Source of the DNA: JBHENC01 sp051000345
GTDB taxonomy: Bacteria > Acidobacteriota > Blastocatellia > Pyrinomonadales > Pyrinomonadaceae
DNA length: 10,431 bases
Assembly: GCA_051000345.1 (NCBI GenBank)
Contig: JBPCOJ010000128.1
Coordinates: forward strand, 1 to 10,431
Direction of reading: 5' to 3'
Below the pieces are notes generated by a model. It saw only the letters and a list, made by a program, of their open reading frames with translations, did not search any database and had not been told where the DNA came from. The stretch's first letter is position 1. Every line of letters starts with the position of its first letter. Position numbers and translations under genes: made by a program. Of this stretch, positions 1 to 6,971 are shown piece after piece.

Positions 1-197
1 TGGCAGAGTACTTCGGGTACTTGAGGCGCGAGCCGGATGAGGAAGGATACAACTTCTGGTTGAACGTGCTGAACAACAGAGTGCCGAACAACTACCGTTC
101 GATGGTGTGCGCGTTCAGCAACAGTGCGGAGTATCAGGACAGGTTCAGTTCCATCAGAACGAAGACGGACTCGATTTGCAGCGATGCCGGTAAGTAA
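1..197 (+). CDS. C-terminal end of a DUF4214-like protein (5' truncated by window edge)
   Basis: Only the last 64 codons are visible. They are read in the frame starting at base 3 and end at TAA 195-197. The peptide contains the pattern YFGYLRREPDEEGYNFWLN, then NNRVPNNYRSMVCAF and SAEYQDRF. This is the repeated helical motif I associate with DUF4214-like C-terminal domains of large secreted or surface proteins in Acidobacteriota (Blastocatellia). Two cysteines lie in the visible part. Seen: an open frame with an aromatic-rich helical repeat and a clean stop followed by stem-loops. Known: these domains are usually the tail of long multi-domain extracellular proteins that often exist as many paralogs. 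Inferred: the missing N-terminal part carries a signal peptide and the main functional domains. The biochemical role is unknown. I am fairly sure of the family and unable to name a function. Confidence 0.75.
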   Translation, partial: AEYFGYLRREPDEEGYNFWLNVLNNRVPNNYRSMVCAFSNSAEYQDRFSSIRTKTDSICSDAGK

Positions 198-218
198 GCC
201 TTAACCCGATGCGCAACC

Positions 219-258
219 TTTGCGGCGTGCATGCTTTATAAATCCTGCACGCCGTAAA
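219..258 (+). other. Stem-loop downstream of the DUF4214-like gene
   Basis: CGGCGTGCA (223-231) pairs perfectly with TGCACGCCG (246-254) around a 14-base AT-rich loop. The stem extends outward through one G-T wobble to 219/258. It lies 22 bases after the stop codon. No T-run follows, so it is not a classical intrinsic terminator. It could protect the mRNA 3' end or assist the terminator that follows. Confidence 0.5.
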
Positions 259-286
259 CGAACTCCAACACGATTAACATTTCCAT

Positions 287-331
287 AGACCGCCGCCTGT
301 TCGGGTTAAGAGCATGGGGCGGTCTGTTTTT
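287..331 (+). terminator. Intrinsic terminator after the DUF4214-like gene
   Basis: AGACCGCC (287-294) pairs with GGCGGTCT (318-325). A GTTTTT tract (326-331) follows immediately. The 23-base loop is long, but the GC-rich 8-bp stem and U-tract are the canonical arrangement. It would insulate the upstream gene from the smc promoter. Confidence 0.7.
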
Positions 332-486
332 GTGCGATGTAAAGCAAATAAATAATCACTTGTCGGTGAGTTTGTTTTTGGCGCGGCCTACGGATAATAG
401 TCACGATGATTATCGTTCGGCGGCATCCGGGTGCGAGCTAAATCTGTGTGCTGGAATCATTAACGCCGTGTCGCCTCAAGCATTGG
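332..486. other. Gene-free stretch between terminator and smc promoter
   Basis: Nothing convincing is seen here. A 61-codon open frame starting with TTG at 330 spans it, but that frame begins inside the terminator U-tract, has no ribosome binding site, and runs through the promoter downstream. A weak 6-bp inverted repeat (GATAAT/ATTATC, around 393-414) is too small to call. Confidence 0.5.
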
Positions 487-516
487 TTGACATCCGCGCA
501 GAGTGCAACATATAGT
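487..516 (+). promoter_or_regulatory. Sigma-70-type promoter for smc
   Basis: TTGACA at 487-492 is a perfect -35 hexamer. An 18-base spacer separates it from TATAGT at 511-516, which matches 5 of 6 consensus -10 bases. Transcription would start near 523, giving a leader of about 85 bases before the smc ATG at 608. The position, after a terminator and before a long gene, fits well. Confidence 0.7.
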
Positions 517-607
517 ATGTGCTGCCTACTTTAGGCTCTAGGGACTGCGCTTTTTGGTTTTCGCCGCTCCCTTTGTCGCTGCACTTTTCGGGTTTTCAAA
601 GAGACGC

Positions 608-3600
608 ATGTTCAGACTTCAACGCTTAGAAATCACGGGCTTCAAATCCTTCGCAGACCACACGGAACTCGTCTTTACGGGCGACGGCATTACGGCGGTT
701 GTCGGCCCCAACGGGTGCGGCAAATCCAACGTCGCAGATGCCATTAGCTGGGTCTTGGGCGAGCAGCGCGCGAAGCAATTGCGCGGCGCGGAAATGAAGG
801 ACGTAATCTTTCAAGGCTCGCGCAATCGTCAACCGGGCGGCATGGCGGAAGTCGTGCTTCACATGGTGCGCGTCGAAGCGCCCGAACTCGAACACGATGA
901 GGATATAGAGGACATAGATTCCACGCTCGAAGAAATAGACGAGCACGCCGTTCACATCGAAGCTGAAAACCACGCGCCCGCAAATGCCGCCGGAATCAGC
1001 GCCGCCGCAGAAGAATCCAACGGGCAATCCAATAACGGGCAATCCGGCAATGATGCGGCAATCGCCGACACTATCGAAGCAGAAGCGCAAACTGCGGATG
1101 CTATAACTGCCGATGCTGCAACTGTCGAGGCTGTGACTGCCGACGGCGGCGCGGTTGTTGTTTCTTCCGGCGACGATGGGGCGACGAAAAAGAATCAAGG
1201 CAAGCGGCACTGGCGTCCGAGCCGTCTGGCGCTCGAATTTGCGCCGGGCGAATCCGTTGCCGTCACGCGCCGCCTTTATCGTTCCGGCGAAAGCGAATAT
1301 CTGCTGAACGGGCGCGCTTGCCGACTTCGTGACATACAGGATTTGTTTTCCGGCACGGGACTCTCCGGCGCGCACTACGCGATTATCGAGCAGGGGCGCA
1401 TCGGTCAGATTCTGTCCGCGAAGCCGATGGATCGCCGCACGCTTATCGAAGAAGCGGCGGGCATCACAAAGTTTCGCGTGCGCCAACGCGCCGCCGAAGC
1501 ACGCCTCGAATCCGCGCGCGCTAATCTCTCTCGCGTCAACGACATCGTTTCCGAAATCGAAAGACAGGCGGGTAGCCTGCGTCGTCAGGCCGCCAAAGCG
1601 CGCCGCTATCGACAACTGCGCGAAGAATTGCGCGAGTTGCTGCGCCGTGTTTATGTTGCCGAAGAACGCTCGCTTTCCGCGCTCATCGAAGAAACGCGAA
1701 CACGGTTGCAGGAAACAGGCGACGAAGAGCGGCGCATCAACGAAGAGTTGGCGACGGGTGAAGAAGCAGCGCGCCATGCGACGCAGTCCGCGCGCGATGT
1801 CGAAGAAGAATTGACGGAACGACGCGCCGCCGCGCACGACGCAGCCTTGCAGCGTGATCGCCGCCAGCGCGAATACGCGTATCAACAGGAACAGATTGCC
1901 GCTCTGGAGAGACGCCGCGCCGACGTTGAAAACGAAATCAAAGCAGTACAGTCGCGGCTCGAAAGCGTTGAGGCCGACACGGAACGTCTGCGCGAACATG
2001 AAGGAACAGAACGCGCCGCATCCGAAGCGAGCGCCATTGCCTTGCGCGAAGCCGAAGCCGCTTACAACGAACAACTCGCGCGGGTTGCGTTGGCTGAAAC
2101 GGAAATCGAAACAGCCCGCGCGGGACTTCTGACACACACAGCAATGTCCGAGCGCTTGATGGAGATTGGTCGTCAGCTCGATGCGACGCTCGAACGCCTC
2201 GCGCAGCAGGCGGAAACCTACGCGCGCGAAGGCGAACGCGCCGCCGCCGCACACAGCGAACGCGCCGCCGAAGCCGAGACATTAAACGCCGAAATCGAAA
2301 CCTCGCGCCAGCGTCTCGCGGCGATGATCTCCGAGCGCGAGGCAGCGATTGCCGAAGTCACGCAGGCACGGGAAGCCGCGCGCGCACACGAAGCGGAACA
2401 TACGCGCGTTCGTGATGAAGCGGCGCGCACGCGTCACCGTCTCGATACTTTAACGGAACTCGACGCGCAGCACGCGCATTATTCTCTCGCAGTGCAGCGT
2501 CTCTTCGCCGAAGATAGCAGCGCGCCCGCAGAGTTTCATTCCGTCGCCACGCTCGCCGACGTATTGCAGGTCGAACCGCAGTGGGAACGCGCCGTCGAAG
2601 GCATTTTCGGAAACTTTTTGCAGACGGTGATTGTGCCGACGCCCGCCGATGCGCTGCGCGCCGCCGAATGGTTGCGCGCAAACGATTCGGGACGCGCCAG
2701 CTTTCTCGTCGCGGGCTTGCACGGCGGAAGCGGCGAGACAGACGATCCGGCATCCTCGTCGTCCTTGAATAACAACAGCGCAAGAAGTAGTAGTGGTGGT
2801 GGTAGTGCTGCGACGGCCTTTGCAGATGCGGGCGATAATCTGGAAGACGTGCGCGTGCGCGACATCTTAAACGCGCCGCGCGAGCTTCTCACGGTGATGA
2901 ACCGCACGCTCGCCGAAAAAATGGAAGCGCGGTTGAGCACAGACCTCGATCACGCGATGTCCATGTCGCTTGCGACGAACGAAATGTACGTCACGCTCGA
3001 AGGCGATTGGGTGCAGCACGGTCAACTCGTCAATGCGGGTGATGCGCGCGCGCTCGAAGAAGGCGCGGGGCTACTTGCCTTCAAACGCGAATTGCGCGAA
3101 TTGGAAACAAGCGTCGTCGAACTCGAAAACGAATCGGCAATCACGGAAAAAGCTGCCGCCGAAGCGCGCGCGCGCACAAGCGAACTAGAGGATGTCGTCG
3201 TCTCGCTCAACGAAGTCATCGGGCGCGAAGAACGCGACGCGATGGCGCGTGAACTAAACGCCGCGCAGCTTGCGCAGGAAATCGAACGCGCCGCGCGCCA
3301 CGTCCGCATCGTGGGCGAAGACGCCGCGCGCCTTGCCGAAGAGCAGCGTGAAGTCGAAGACAAACGCCACACCGCTTTGACTGAAGCGCAAACGGCGGAA
3401 GCCGCGCGCGTCGCTTCCGCAGAAGCCGTGACGAACGCGACAACTCACTTGGCGAACAGGCGTCGTGAAGCCGAAATTGAAAACGAAAGGCTCGGCGAAC
3501 AACGCGCCGCCGCCGCCGCCGCCGCCGAACGCCGCCGTGCCGCTTCCGCCGAATTGAAACGCCTAGAAGCAGAGCAGTTCGATCTGAATGCGCGTATGGA

Positions 3601-4636
3601 GCGCCACGCTGCGGAAGTCGCATCGATTGCCGCGCGCCTCGAAGAATTGCGAAATTCGATGGGCGAAATCGAGGGCAGCGCCGAGTCGGAAGAAGAGATA
3701 GCGCAGGAAGCGGAAGAGGTTGCAAACATCGCCGCGCAATTAACCAAAGCGCGTGAAAGAGCCGATGCGCTCGCGCTTGAATTGGCGGAATTGAATCGCC
3801 GCGCCGCCGCAACGCGCGACGCACGCGCAAGCTTGGAAGTGCAGCGCGCCGAAAGCACCGCGCGTCTCGTCTACGTGCGCGAAGCGTGCATGTCGGAACT
3901 AAATCAATCGCTCGAAGAACTCACCCGCGCAGAAGATGTTGTTGTTGCTGTTACTGACGATGCGGCGGCAACAAAAGAAACTTTCTTCGATCTCGAAGCA
4001 TCGCGCGCGCAAGTGGAAGAGATGCGGGCGCGTGTCGAAGGCTTCGGCGCGGTCAACATGATGGCGCTCGAAGAACTCGCGGAGGCAGAGGAGCGCTTGC
4101 AGTTTCTGACAACGCAGCGGCAGGATATTACGGATGCCGTCGTGTCAACCGAAGAAGCTTTGCGCGAAATTAAACGCCGTTCGCGCGAGCGTTTCCGTCA
4201 AGCCTTTGAAGCGATCAACACTAATTTCGGTGAACTGTTTCAGGAGCTTTTCGGCGGCGGGCGCGGCGAGATGAGTTTGATCGACGCCGAAGATGTTTTA
4301 GAATCAGGCATCGACTTAATCGCGCAGCCGCCCGGCAAGCGTTTGCAAAGTGTGCTGCTTTTATCCGGCGGCGAAAAGGCGATGGCGGCGCTCGCCCTTG
4401 TGCTCGCAATTTTCCGCTTTCGCCCGTCGCCCTTTTGCTTGCTCGACGAAGTGGACGCGCCTTTGGATGAAGCCAACGTCGGGCGCTTCACGAGCAAAAT
4501 CGCGGAGATGGCGGCGCGCACACAGTTTATCGTTATCACGCATAATAAGCGCACGATGGAAATGGCGCGCGCGCTGTACGGCGTAACGATGCAAGAGGTC
4601 GGCGTCTCGAAACTCGTCTCGGTGAAATTTGAATGA
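608..4636 (+). CDS. smc: Chromosome segregation/condensation ATPase SMC, with unusual inserts
   Basis: SMC is a cytoplasmic ABC-type ATPase. It dimerises through a hinge, closes into a ring with ScpA/ScpB and compacts chromosomal DNA. Visible in order, numbering from the ATG at 608: Walker A GPNGCGKS (33-40); Q-loop Gln69; an acidic low-complexity insert (about 90-203); VTRRLYRSGESEYLLNG (from 219); the segment running into EEAAGITKFR; a long coiled coil; a hinge (about 619-830) containing a Ser/Gly/Asn-rich stretch (706-744); a second coiled coil; signature LSGGEK (1252-1257); Walker B LLDEVDAPLD with Asp1280 and catalytic Glu1281; and the H-motif ITHNK. The protein is 1342 residues, while bacterial SMCs are usually about 1150-1200. 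I chose ATG 608 because MFRLQRLEITGFKSF matches the normal SMC start. An in-frame TTG at 554 would add 18 atypical residues. A weak AAAGAG lies at 598-603. All catalytic motifs are intact, so the protein should be active. No scpA or scpB is adjacent. Confidence 0.96.
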   Translation: MFRLQRLEITGFKSFADHTELVFTGDGITAVVGPNGCGKSNVADAISWVLGEQRAKQLRGAEMKDVIFQGSRNRQPGGMAEVVLHMVRVEAPELEHDEDIEDIDSTLEEIDEHAVHIEAENHAPANAAGISAAAEESNGQSNNGQSGNDAAIADTIEAEAQTADAITADAATVEAVTADGGAVVVSSGDDGATKKNQGKRHWRPSRLALEFAPGESVAVTRRLYRSGESEYLLNGRACRLRDIQDLFSGTGLSGAHYAIIEQGRIGQILSAKPMDRRTLIEEAAGITKFRVRQRAAEARLESARANLSRVNDIVSEIERQAGSLRRQAAKARRYRQLREELRELLRRVYVAEERSLSALIEETRTRLQETGDEERRINEELATGEEAARHATQSARDVEEELTERRAAAHDAALQRDRRQREYAYQQEQIAALERRRADVENEIKAVQSRLESVEADTERLREHEGTERAASEASAIALREAEAAYNEQLARVALAETEIETARAGLLTHTAMSERLMEIGRQLDATLERLAQQAETYAREGERAAAAHSERAAEAETLNAEIETSRQRLAAMISEREAAIAEVTQAREAARAHEAEHTRVRDEAARTRHRLDTLTELDAQHAHYSLAVQRLFAEDSSAPAEFHSVATLADVLQVEPQWERAVEGIFGNFLQTVIVPTPADALRAAEWLRANDSGRASFLVAGLHGGSGETDDPASSSSLNNNSARSSSGGGSAATAFADAGDNLEDVRVRDILNAPRELLTVMNRTLAEKMEARLSTDLDHAMSMSLATNEMYVTLEGDWVQHGQLVNAGDARALEEGAGLLAFKRELRELETSVVELENESAITEKAAAEARARTSELEDVVVSLNEVIGREERDAMARELNAAQLAQEIERAARHVRIVGEDAARLAEEQREVEDKRHTALTEAQTAEAARVASAEAVTNATTHLANRRREAEIENERLGEQRAAAAAAAERRRAASAELKRLEAEQFDLNARMERHAAEVASIAARLEELRNSMGEIEGSAESEEEIAQEAEEVANIAAQLTKARERADALALELAELNRRAAATRDARASLEVQRAESTARLVYVREACMSELNQSLEELTRAEDVVVAVTDDAAATKETFFDLEASRAQVEEMRARVEGFGAVNMMALEELAEAEERLQFLTTQRQDITDAVVSTEEALREIKRRSRERFRQAFEAINTNFGELFQELFGGGRGEMSLIDAEDVLESGIDLIAQPPGKRLQSVLLLSGGEKAMAALALVLAIFRFRPSPFCLLDEVDAPLDEANVGRFTSKIAEMAARTQFIVITHNKRTMEMARALYGVTMQEVGVSKLVSVKFE
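1019..1150 (+). repeat. Short tandem repeats inside the SMC head insert
   Basis: AACGGGCAATCC occurs at 1019-1030 and again at 1034-1045, a 15-base period encoding an NGQS-type repeat. Downstream (about 1087-1147), degenerate copies of ACTGCCGATGCT/ACTGTCGAGGCT encode repeated TADA/TVEA-like units. All periods are multiples of three, so the reading frame is kept. This pattern suggests the insert grew by replication slippage. Confidence 0.6.
2786..2806 (+). repeat. Trinucleotide run in the SMC hinge
   Basis: Seven consecutive trinucleotides AGT x3, GGT x3, AGT encode SSSGGGS inside the hinge. They sit in a wider low-complexity stretch (about 2723-2835) rich in Ser, Gly, Asn and Ala. It looks like a flexible linker between the two halves of the hinge. 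In-frame microsatellites of this kind can vary in length between strains. Confidence 0.6.
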
Positions 4637-5382
4637 TCGAAAGAAATAAATTGTTTCTACGTTTAACTTTCGCCGCGCTGCTTATTACGAGCGCGGTGTT
4701 TCATGTCGCGGCGCAGAATAAAACATTCGCCAAAGACAGCACATGCGAGCCGCCGACGCTGTCTTTGAAAAAGGCGAACACGAAGGATGCGGCAAGCGCC
4801 ACCGCATACGTTTACGAATTCACGCAACCGAATTTTTACATCAGCCACATCCGAATCGAGCACGACGCCGCAGGACGCGGCAAACTCTCTTTTAATCGCA
4901 AGGGACTCGACGAGCCGCTTGTCGAAAATTTACAGCTATCGGAAACCGCGCGCGCGCGCATCATCGGGCTGTGGGACGCGCTCGGTTTTCTCGACTCCGG
5001 CGCGAGCTATCAATCCGAAAAAGAGTTTCCGCATTTAGGCACGATGCGTCTTTGCATGAAGCAGGGCGAACGCGAACGCGCGGCGGAATTTAATTGGACG
5101 AATGACCGCAATGCCTTTGCGCTCGTCAATGAATATCGCCGCGCCGCAGATCAAACGATGTTCGTCTTCGATATTAATCTCGCGCGCGAACACGAACCGC
5201 TCGACGCGCCGAAACTACTCGATCAACTCGATTCGCTTTACAGCAAAAACGGCCTTTCCGATCCGCAGCAGCTCGTCACCCTTCTACGCGACCTCAACAC
5301 GGACGAACGCATCCCGCTCATCGCGCGCAACCACGCCGCGCGCATCATCAAAAAAATCGAACAGAAGAGCGCGAAGCCTTAA
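4633..5382 (+). CDS. Predicted secreted protein of unknown function
   Basis: A 249-residue protein that I do not recognise. Residues 1-28 look like a Sec signal peptide: basic start (MIERNKLFLR), hydrophobic core (LTFAALLITSAVF), then HVAAQ with likely cleavage after an Ala at 26-27. No other membrane segment is visible, so a periplasmic or exported location is likely. The mature part has two cysteines (38 and 141) that could form a disulfide. It is mixed alpha/beta in character, with a charged helical C-terminal third ending in a lysine-rich tail. The ATG overlaps the smc stop as ATGA, so translation is probably coupled to smc. No separate promoter or ribosome binding site is evident. A functional link to SMC is not implied by sequence. 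The gene is followed by the palindromic element at 5417-5536. The gene call is confident. The function is unknown. Confidence 0.85.
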   Translation: MIERNKLFLRLTFAALLITSAVFHVAAQNKTFAKDSTCEPPTLSLKKANTKDAASATAYVYEFTQPNFYISHIRIEHDAAGRGKLSFNRKGLDEPLVENLQLSETARARIIGLWDALGFLDSGASYQSEKEFPHLGTMRLCMKQGERERAAEFNWTNDRNAFALVNEYRRAADQTMFVFDINLAREHEPLDAPKLLDQLDSLYSKNGLSDPQQLVTLLRDLNTDERIPLIARNHAARIIKKIEQKSAKP

Positions 5383-5416
5383 AACTACCAGTGCTGTGTC
5401 AGATTAGTTTTTTGAA

Positions 5417-5536
5417 TTGCCACTAGCCTCAGCTAGTGGATCAGTTAAGCTTATAGATGATCGGCATTAGCCGAAAGGTTCGGCTAATGCCGATCAAGCT
5501 GTGCTACTTCCATCCACTAACTTTAGTTAGTGGCAA
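5417..5536. repeat. Nested palindromic element (REP/BIME- or MITE-like) between convergent genes
   Basis: Three hairpins lie within 120 bp. The left hairpin is CCACTAGC/GCTAGTGG (5420-5427/5432-5439, 4-base loop). The middle is a perfect 18-bp stem (5458-5475/5479-5496, 3-base loop). The right is CCACTAAC/GTTAGTGG (5514-5521/5526-5533, 4-base loop). The outer hairpins are inverted copies of one another: TTGCCACTA at 5417-5425 mirrors TAGTGGCAA at 5528-5536. The element therefore has terminal inverted repeats and no coding capacity. It resembles bacterial REP clusters or miniature elements. Its mobility is inferred, since only one copy lies in the window. Confidence 0.7.
5458..5496. terminator. 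Strong 18-bp hairpin, possible bidirectional terminator
   Basis: The perfect inverted repeat 5458-5475/5479-5496 with an AGG loop sits between two convergent genes (secreted protein on +, hydrolase on -). Its position fits a bidirectional transcription barrier. Neither side is followed by a clear T-run, so intrinsic termination is uncertain. It may instead act mainly as part of the repeat element or as an mRNA stabiliser. Confidence 0.4.
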
Positions 5537-6594
5537 CTGATTAAATCCAATACCTTTTCTTCGATAAGCTTGCAGAATTCCACCGCCCGATTCTCCGCCC
5601 AATATTGATCTTCGTTTAGCCCGCCGATTGAAAGAAAACCGACGTGGCCTCCGCGCGGCGGCGCAAGCAAAATCACATACGGATTATTTGCGATGGACGA
5701 ATCGCGGAACGAGCAAAAGGGAATAAACGGATCGTCTTCGGCGTGTATGATGAGCGTCGGCGTTTTGATAAAGCGTATCAGCGGCAGTGCGCTCGCACGC
5801 GCGTAATAATCGGCAGCGCCCGAATAGCCGCCGTCCGGCGCAGTATAGCGTTCGTCGAATGAGCGTAGCGTGCGAAGAGCGTGGATATTCCGAGTGTCGT
5901 AAAGCTGCGGGTAAAGCTTTTGTTTGCGGCGCAGGCGGCGGCGCAAACTGCGCATAAATCTGTACTGGTAAATTCTGTTCGCGCCTACTTCAATCGCGTC
6001 GGCGCAGGCGCTTAAATCAATCGAGGGCGAGACGGCGCAGATGCCTCGAATCTCCGGCGGCATATGTTCGGACTGCTCGCCCGCGAATTTCAAAACGATA
6101 TTTCCGCTCAAGGAAAATCCCGCGAGAAAAATGCTTGTCAACTTCTCTCGTTCGATTAGCTCACGCGCGACTGCCGCGATGTCCGCGCTCAAGCCGCTGT
6201 TGTAAAGCGTTTCGGTGAGATGTTCCGTGTTGCCGCAATTACGCAGATTGAGGCGCACGACGTTGAATCCGGCGGCATAAGCCTTCGCCGCTGTGCCGAT
6301 CATGTAATGCGAATCGCTGGAGCCTTCAAGCCCGTGCGAGAGCAAGATTGTCGGATGATTCGTGCGCGGATTTTGCCAGCGGCAGCGCGCGAGCAGGCGC
6401 ACTCCTTCAGCGACATCGAAGAAACGCGTTTCGTCTCGTTGCAGCACGCGCGTATCGAAACGGCGCGGGCGCAAGTGAGAGACGATGGTCTGCGCATGTC
6501 CGCTCGCAAACAGCGCGTGAGGCTTGAATGGCTTTTGCTCAAGCACGCGCCTGACGTGCTGAAGTAAATTTGTCGCGCGCGCTTCTTCTATCAA
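5527..6594 (-). CDS. yheT: YheT-family alpha/beta hydrolase
   Basis: A 355-residue cytoplasmic alpha/beta hydrolase of the YheT/COG0429 type. These are putative esterases whose natural substrate is poorly defined. The N-terminal signature KPHALFASGHAQTI (24-37) corresponds to the 'NPHLQTI' region of the family. Next comes the oxyanion-side loop LLSHGLEGSSDSHY (84-97). The nucleophile elbow is GFSLSGN (159-165) with Ser161, where the usual form is GFSLGGN. The acid is in HAEDDPF (Asp287 or Asp288), and the catalytic His is in RGGHVGF (His317). The triad is complete and the length is typical. The start is uncertain. The annotated codon is TTG at 6592-6594, an in-frame stop lies 30 bases further upstream, and no strong ribosome binding site is visible. 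A GTG at codon 18 is an alternative. The last codons and the stop lie inside the right arm of the palindromic element. It is the third gene of a possible recQ operon. Confidence 0.88.
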   Translation of the reverse strand: MIEEARATNLLQHVRRVLEQKPFKPHALFASGHAQTIVSHLRPRRFDTRVLQRDETRFFDVAEGVRLLARCRWQNPRTNHPTILLSHGLEGSSDSHYMIGTAAKAYAAGFNVVRLNLRNCGNTEHLTETLYNSGLSADIAAVARELIEREKLTSIFLAGFSLSGNIVLKFAGEQSEHMPPEIRGICAVSPSIDLSACADAIEVGANRIYQYRFMRSLRRRLRRKQKLYPQLYDTRNIHALRTLRSFDERYTAPDGGYSGAADYYARASALPLIRFIKTPTLIIHAEDDPFIPFCSFRDSSIANNPYVILLAPPRGGHVGFLSIGGLNEDQYWAENRAVEFCKLIEEKVLDLISCH

Positions 6595-6643
6595 GATATT
6601 CTGCCAGCCAGCCTTGTTCGATATTCAAATGAATTCAACGGAT

Positions 6644-6877
6644 TCAAACAAAACGCGTCGGCTCCGCCGGTTGCGGATCGCCAGCGGGCATCGGCGTGCT
6701 GCCCGGCTCGCGCACGGGCGAAACGGGATCGCTGCCGGGCGGAAGCGGCGCGGGTTGCGGCTGCGCCGGATCGGGTTGCGCGGGATCATGCGGGTGCGTC
6801 GGCGGCGTCAAGGGTTCTTCCGCAGGCACGCCCGGATCGGCGGGCTGCGGCGGGTCTGTGTTCGGATTGCGGCTCAT
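6644..6877 (-). CDS. Small proline-rich protein of unknown function
   Basis: A 77-residue protein in which 26 residues are proline, spread along nearly the whole chain. Short repeats such as DPAQPDPAQPQPAP (31-44) are visible. There is no cysteine, no signal peptide, no membrane segment and almost no aromatic residue (one Phe near the end). It should be an intrinsically disordered, extended, mildly acidic chain. The start is well supported: ATG at 6875-6877 is preceded by AGGAGA (6885-6890) with a 7-base spacer, the best ribosome binding site in the window. A longer frame running back to 7021 would overlap recQ and has no such site. It lies 94 bases after recQ and 49 bases before the yheT-like gene on the same strand. 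I do not recognise a family. A role as a linker or binding partner is speculation. Confidence 0.7.
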   Translation of the reverse strand: MSRNPNTDPPQPADPGVPAEEPLTPPTHPHDPAQPDPAQPQPAPLPPGSDPVSPVREPGSTPMPAGDPQPAEPTRFV

Positions 6878-6884
6878 TTTATAG

Positions 6885-6890
6885 TCTCCT
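6885..6890 (-). promoter_or_regulatory. Strong ribosome binding site of the proline-rich gene
   Basis: On the - strand this reads AGGAGA, followed by CTATAAA and then ATG. It is a near-perfect Shine-Dalgarno at good spacing. It decides the start of the 77-residue frame over upstream in-frame starts. Confidence 0.75.
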
Positions 6891-6971
6891 AAAAATTTGA
6901 ATTGGAAAAAGGAAACACTCGCGGACTTGTGCCGGACAAAACGTTCCAAACACAAAACGCGTGCGCTTGCT

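Noticed and set aside
330..515. A 61-codon frame upstream of smc
   Set aside because: It starts with TTG inside the terminator T-run, has no ribosome binding site, and ends inside the -10 box of the smc promoter.
554..607. An 18-residue N-terminal extension of SMC from TTG 554
   Set aside because: SMC proteins begin right at the first beta-strand, which matches ATG 608. The extension has no SMC-like residues and a poor start codon.
626..2254. A 542-codon open frame on the - strand antisense to smc, and several other long shadow frames through smc and recQ
   Set aside because: They lie opposite strongly supported genes and their composition follows the codon bias of those genes. They show no recognisable motifs and no ribosome binding site.
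5381..5413. AAAACTA/TAGTTTT inverted repeat followed by T residues, as an intrinsic terminator of the secreted-protein gene
   Set aside because: The 7-bp stem is almost all A-T with a 17-base loop, so it would be unstable. It is not strong enough to call as a terminator.
6648..6962. The 11-base direct repeat ACAAAACGCGT at 6648-6658 and 6952-6962 flanking the proline-rich gene, as possible insertion footprints
   Set aside because: Repeats of 11 bases are expected by chance several times in a 10-kb window, and no terminal inverted repeats accompany them.
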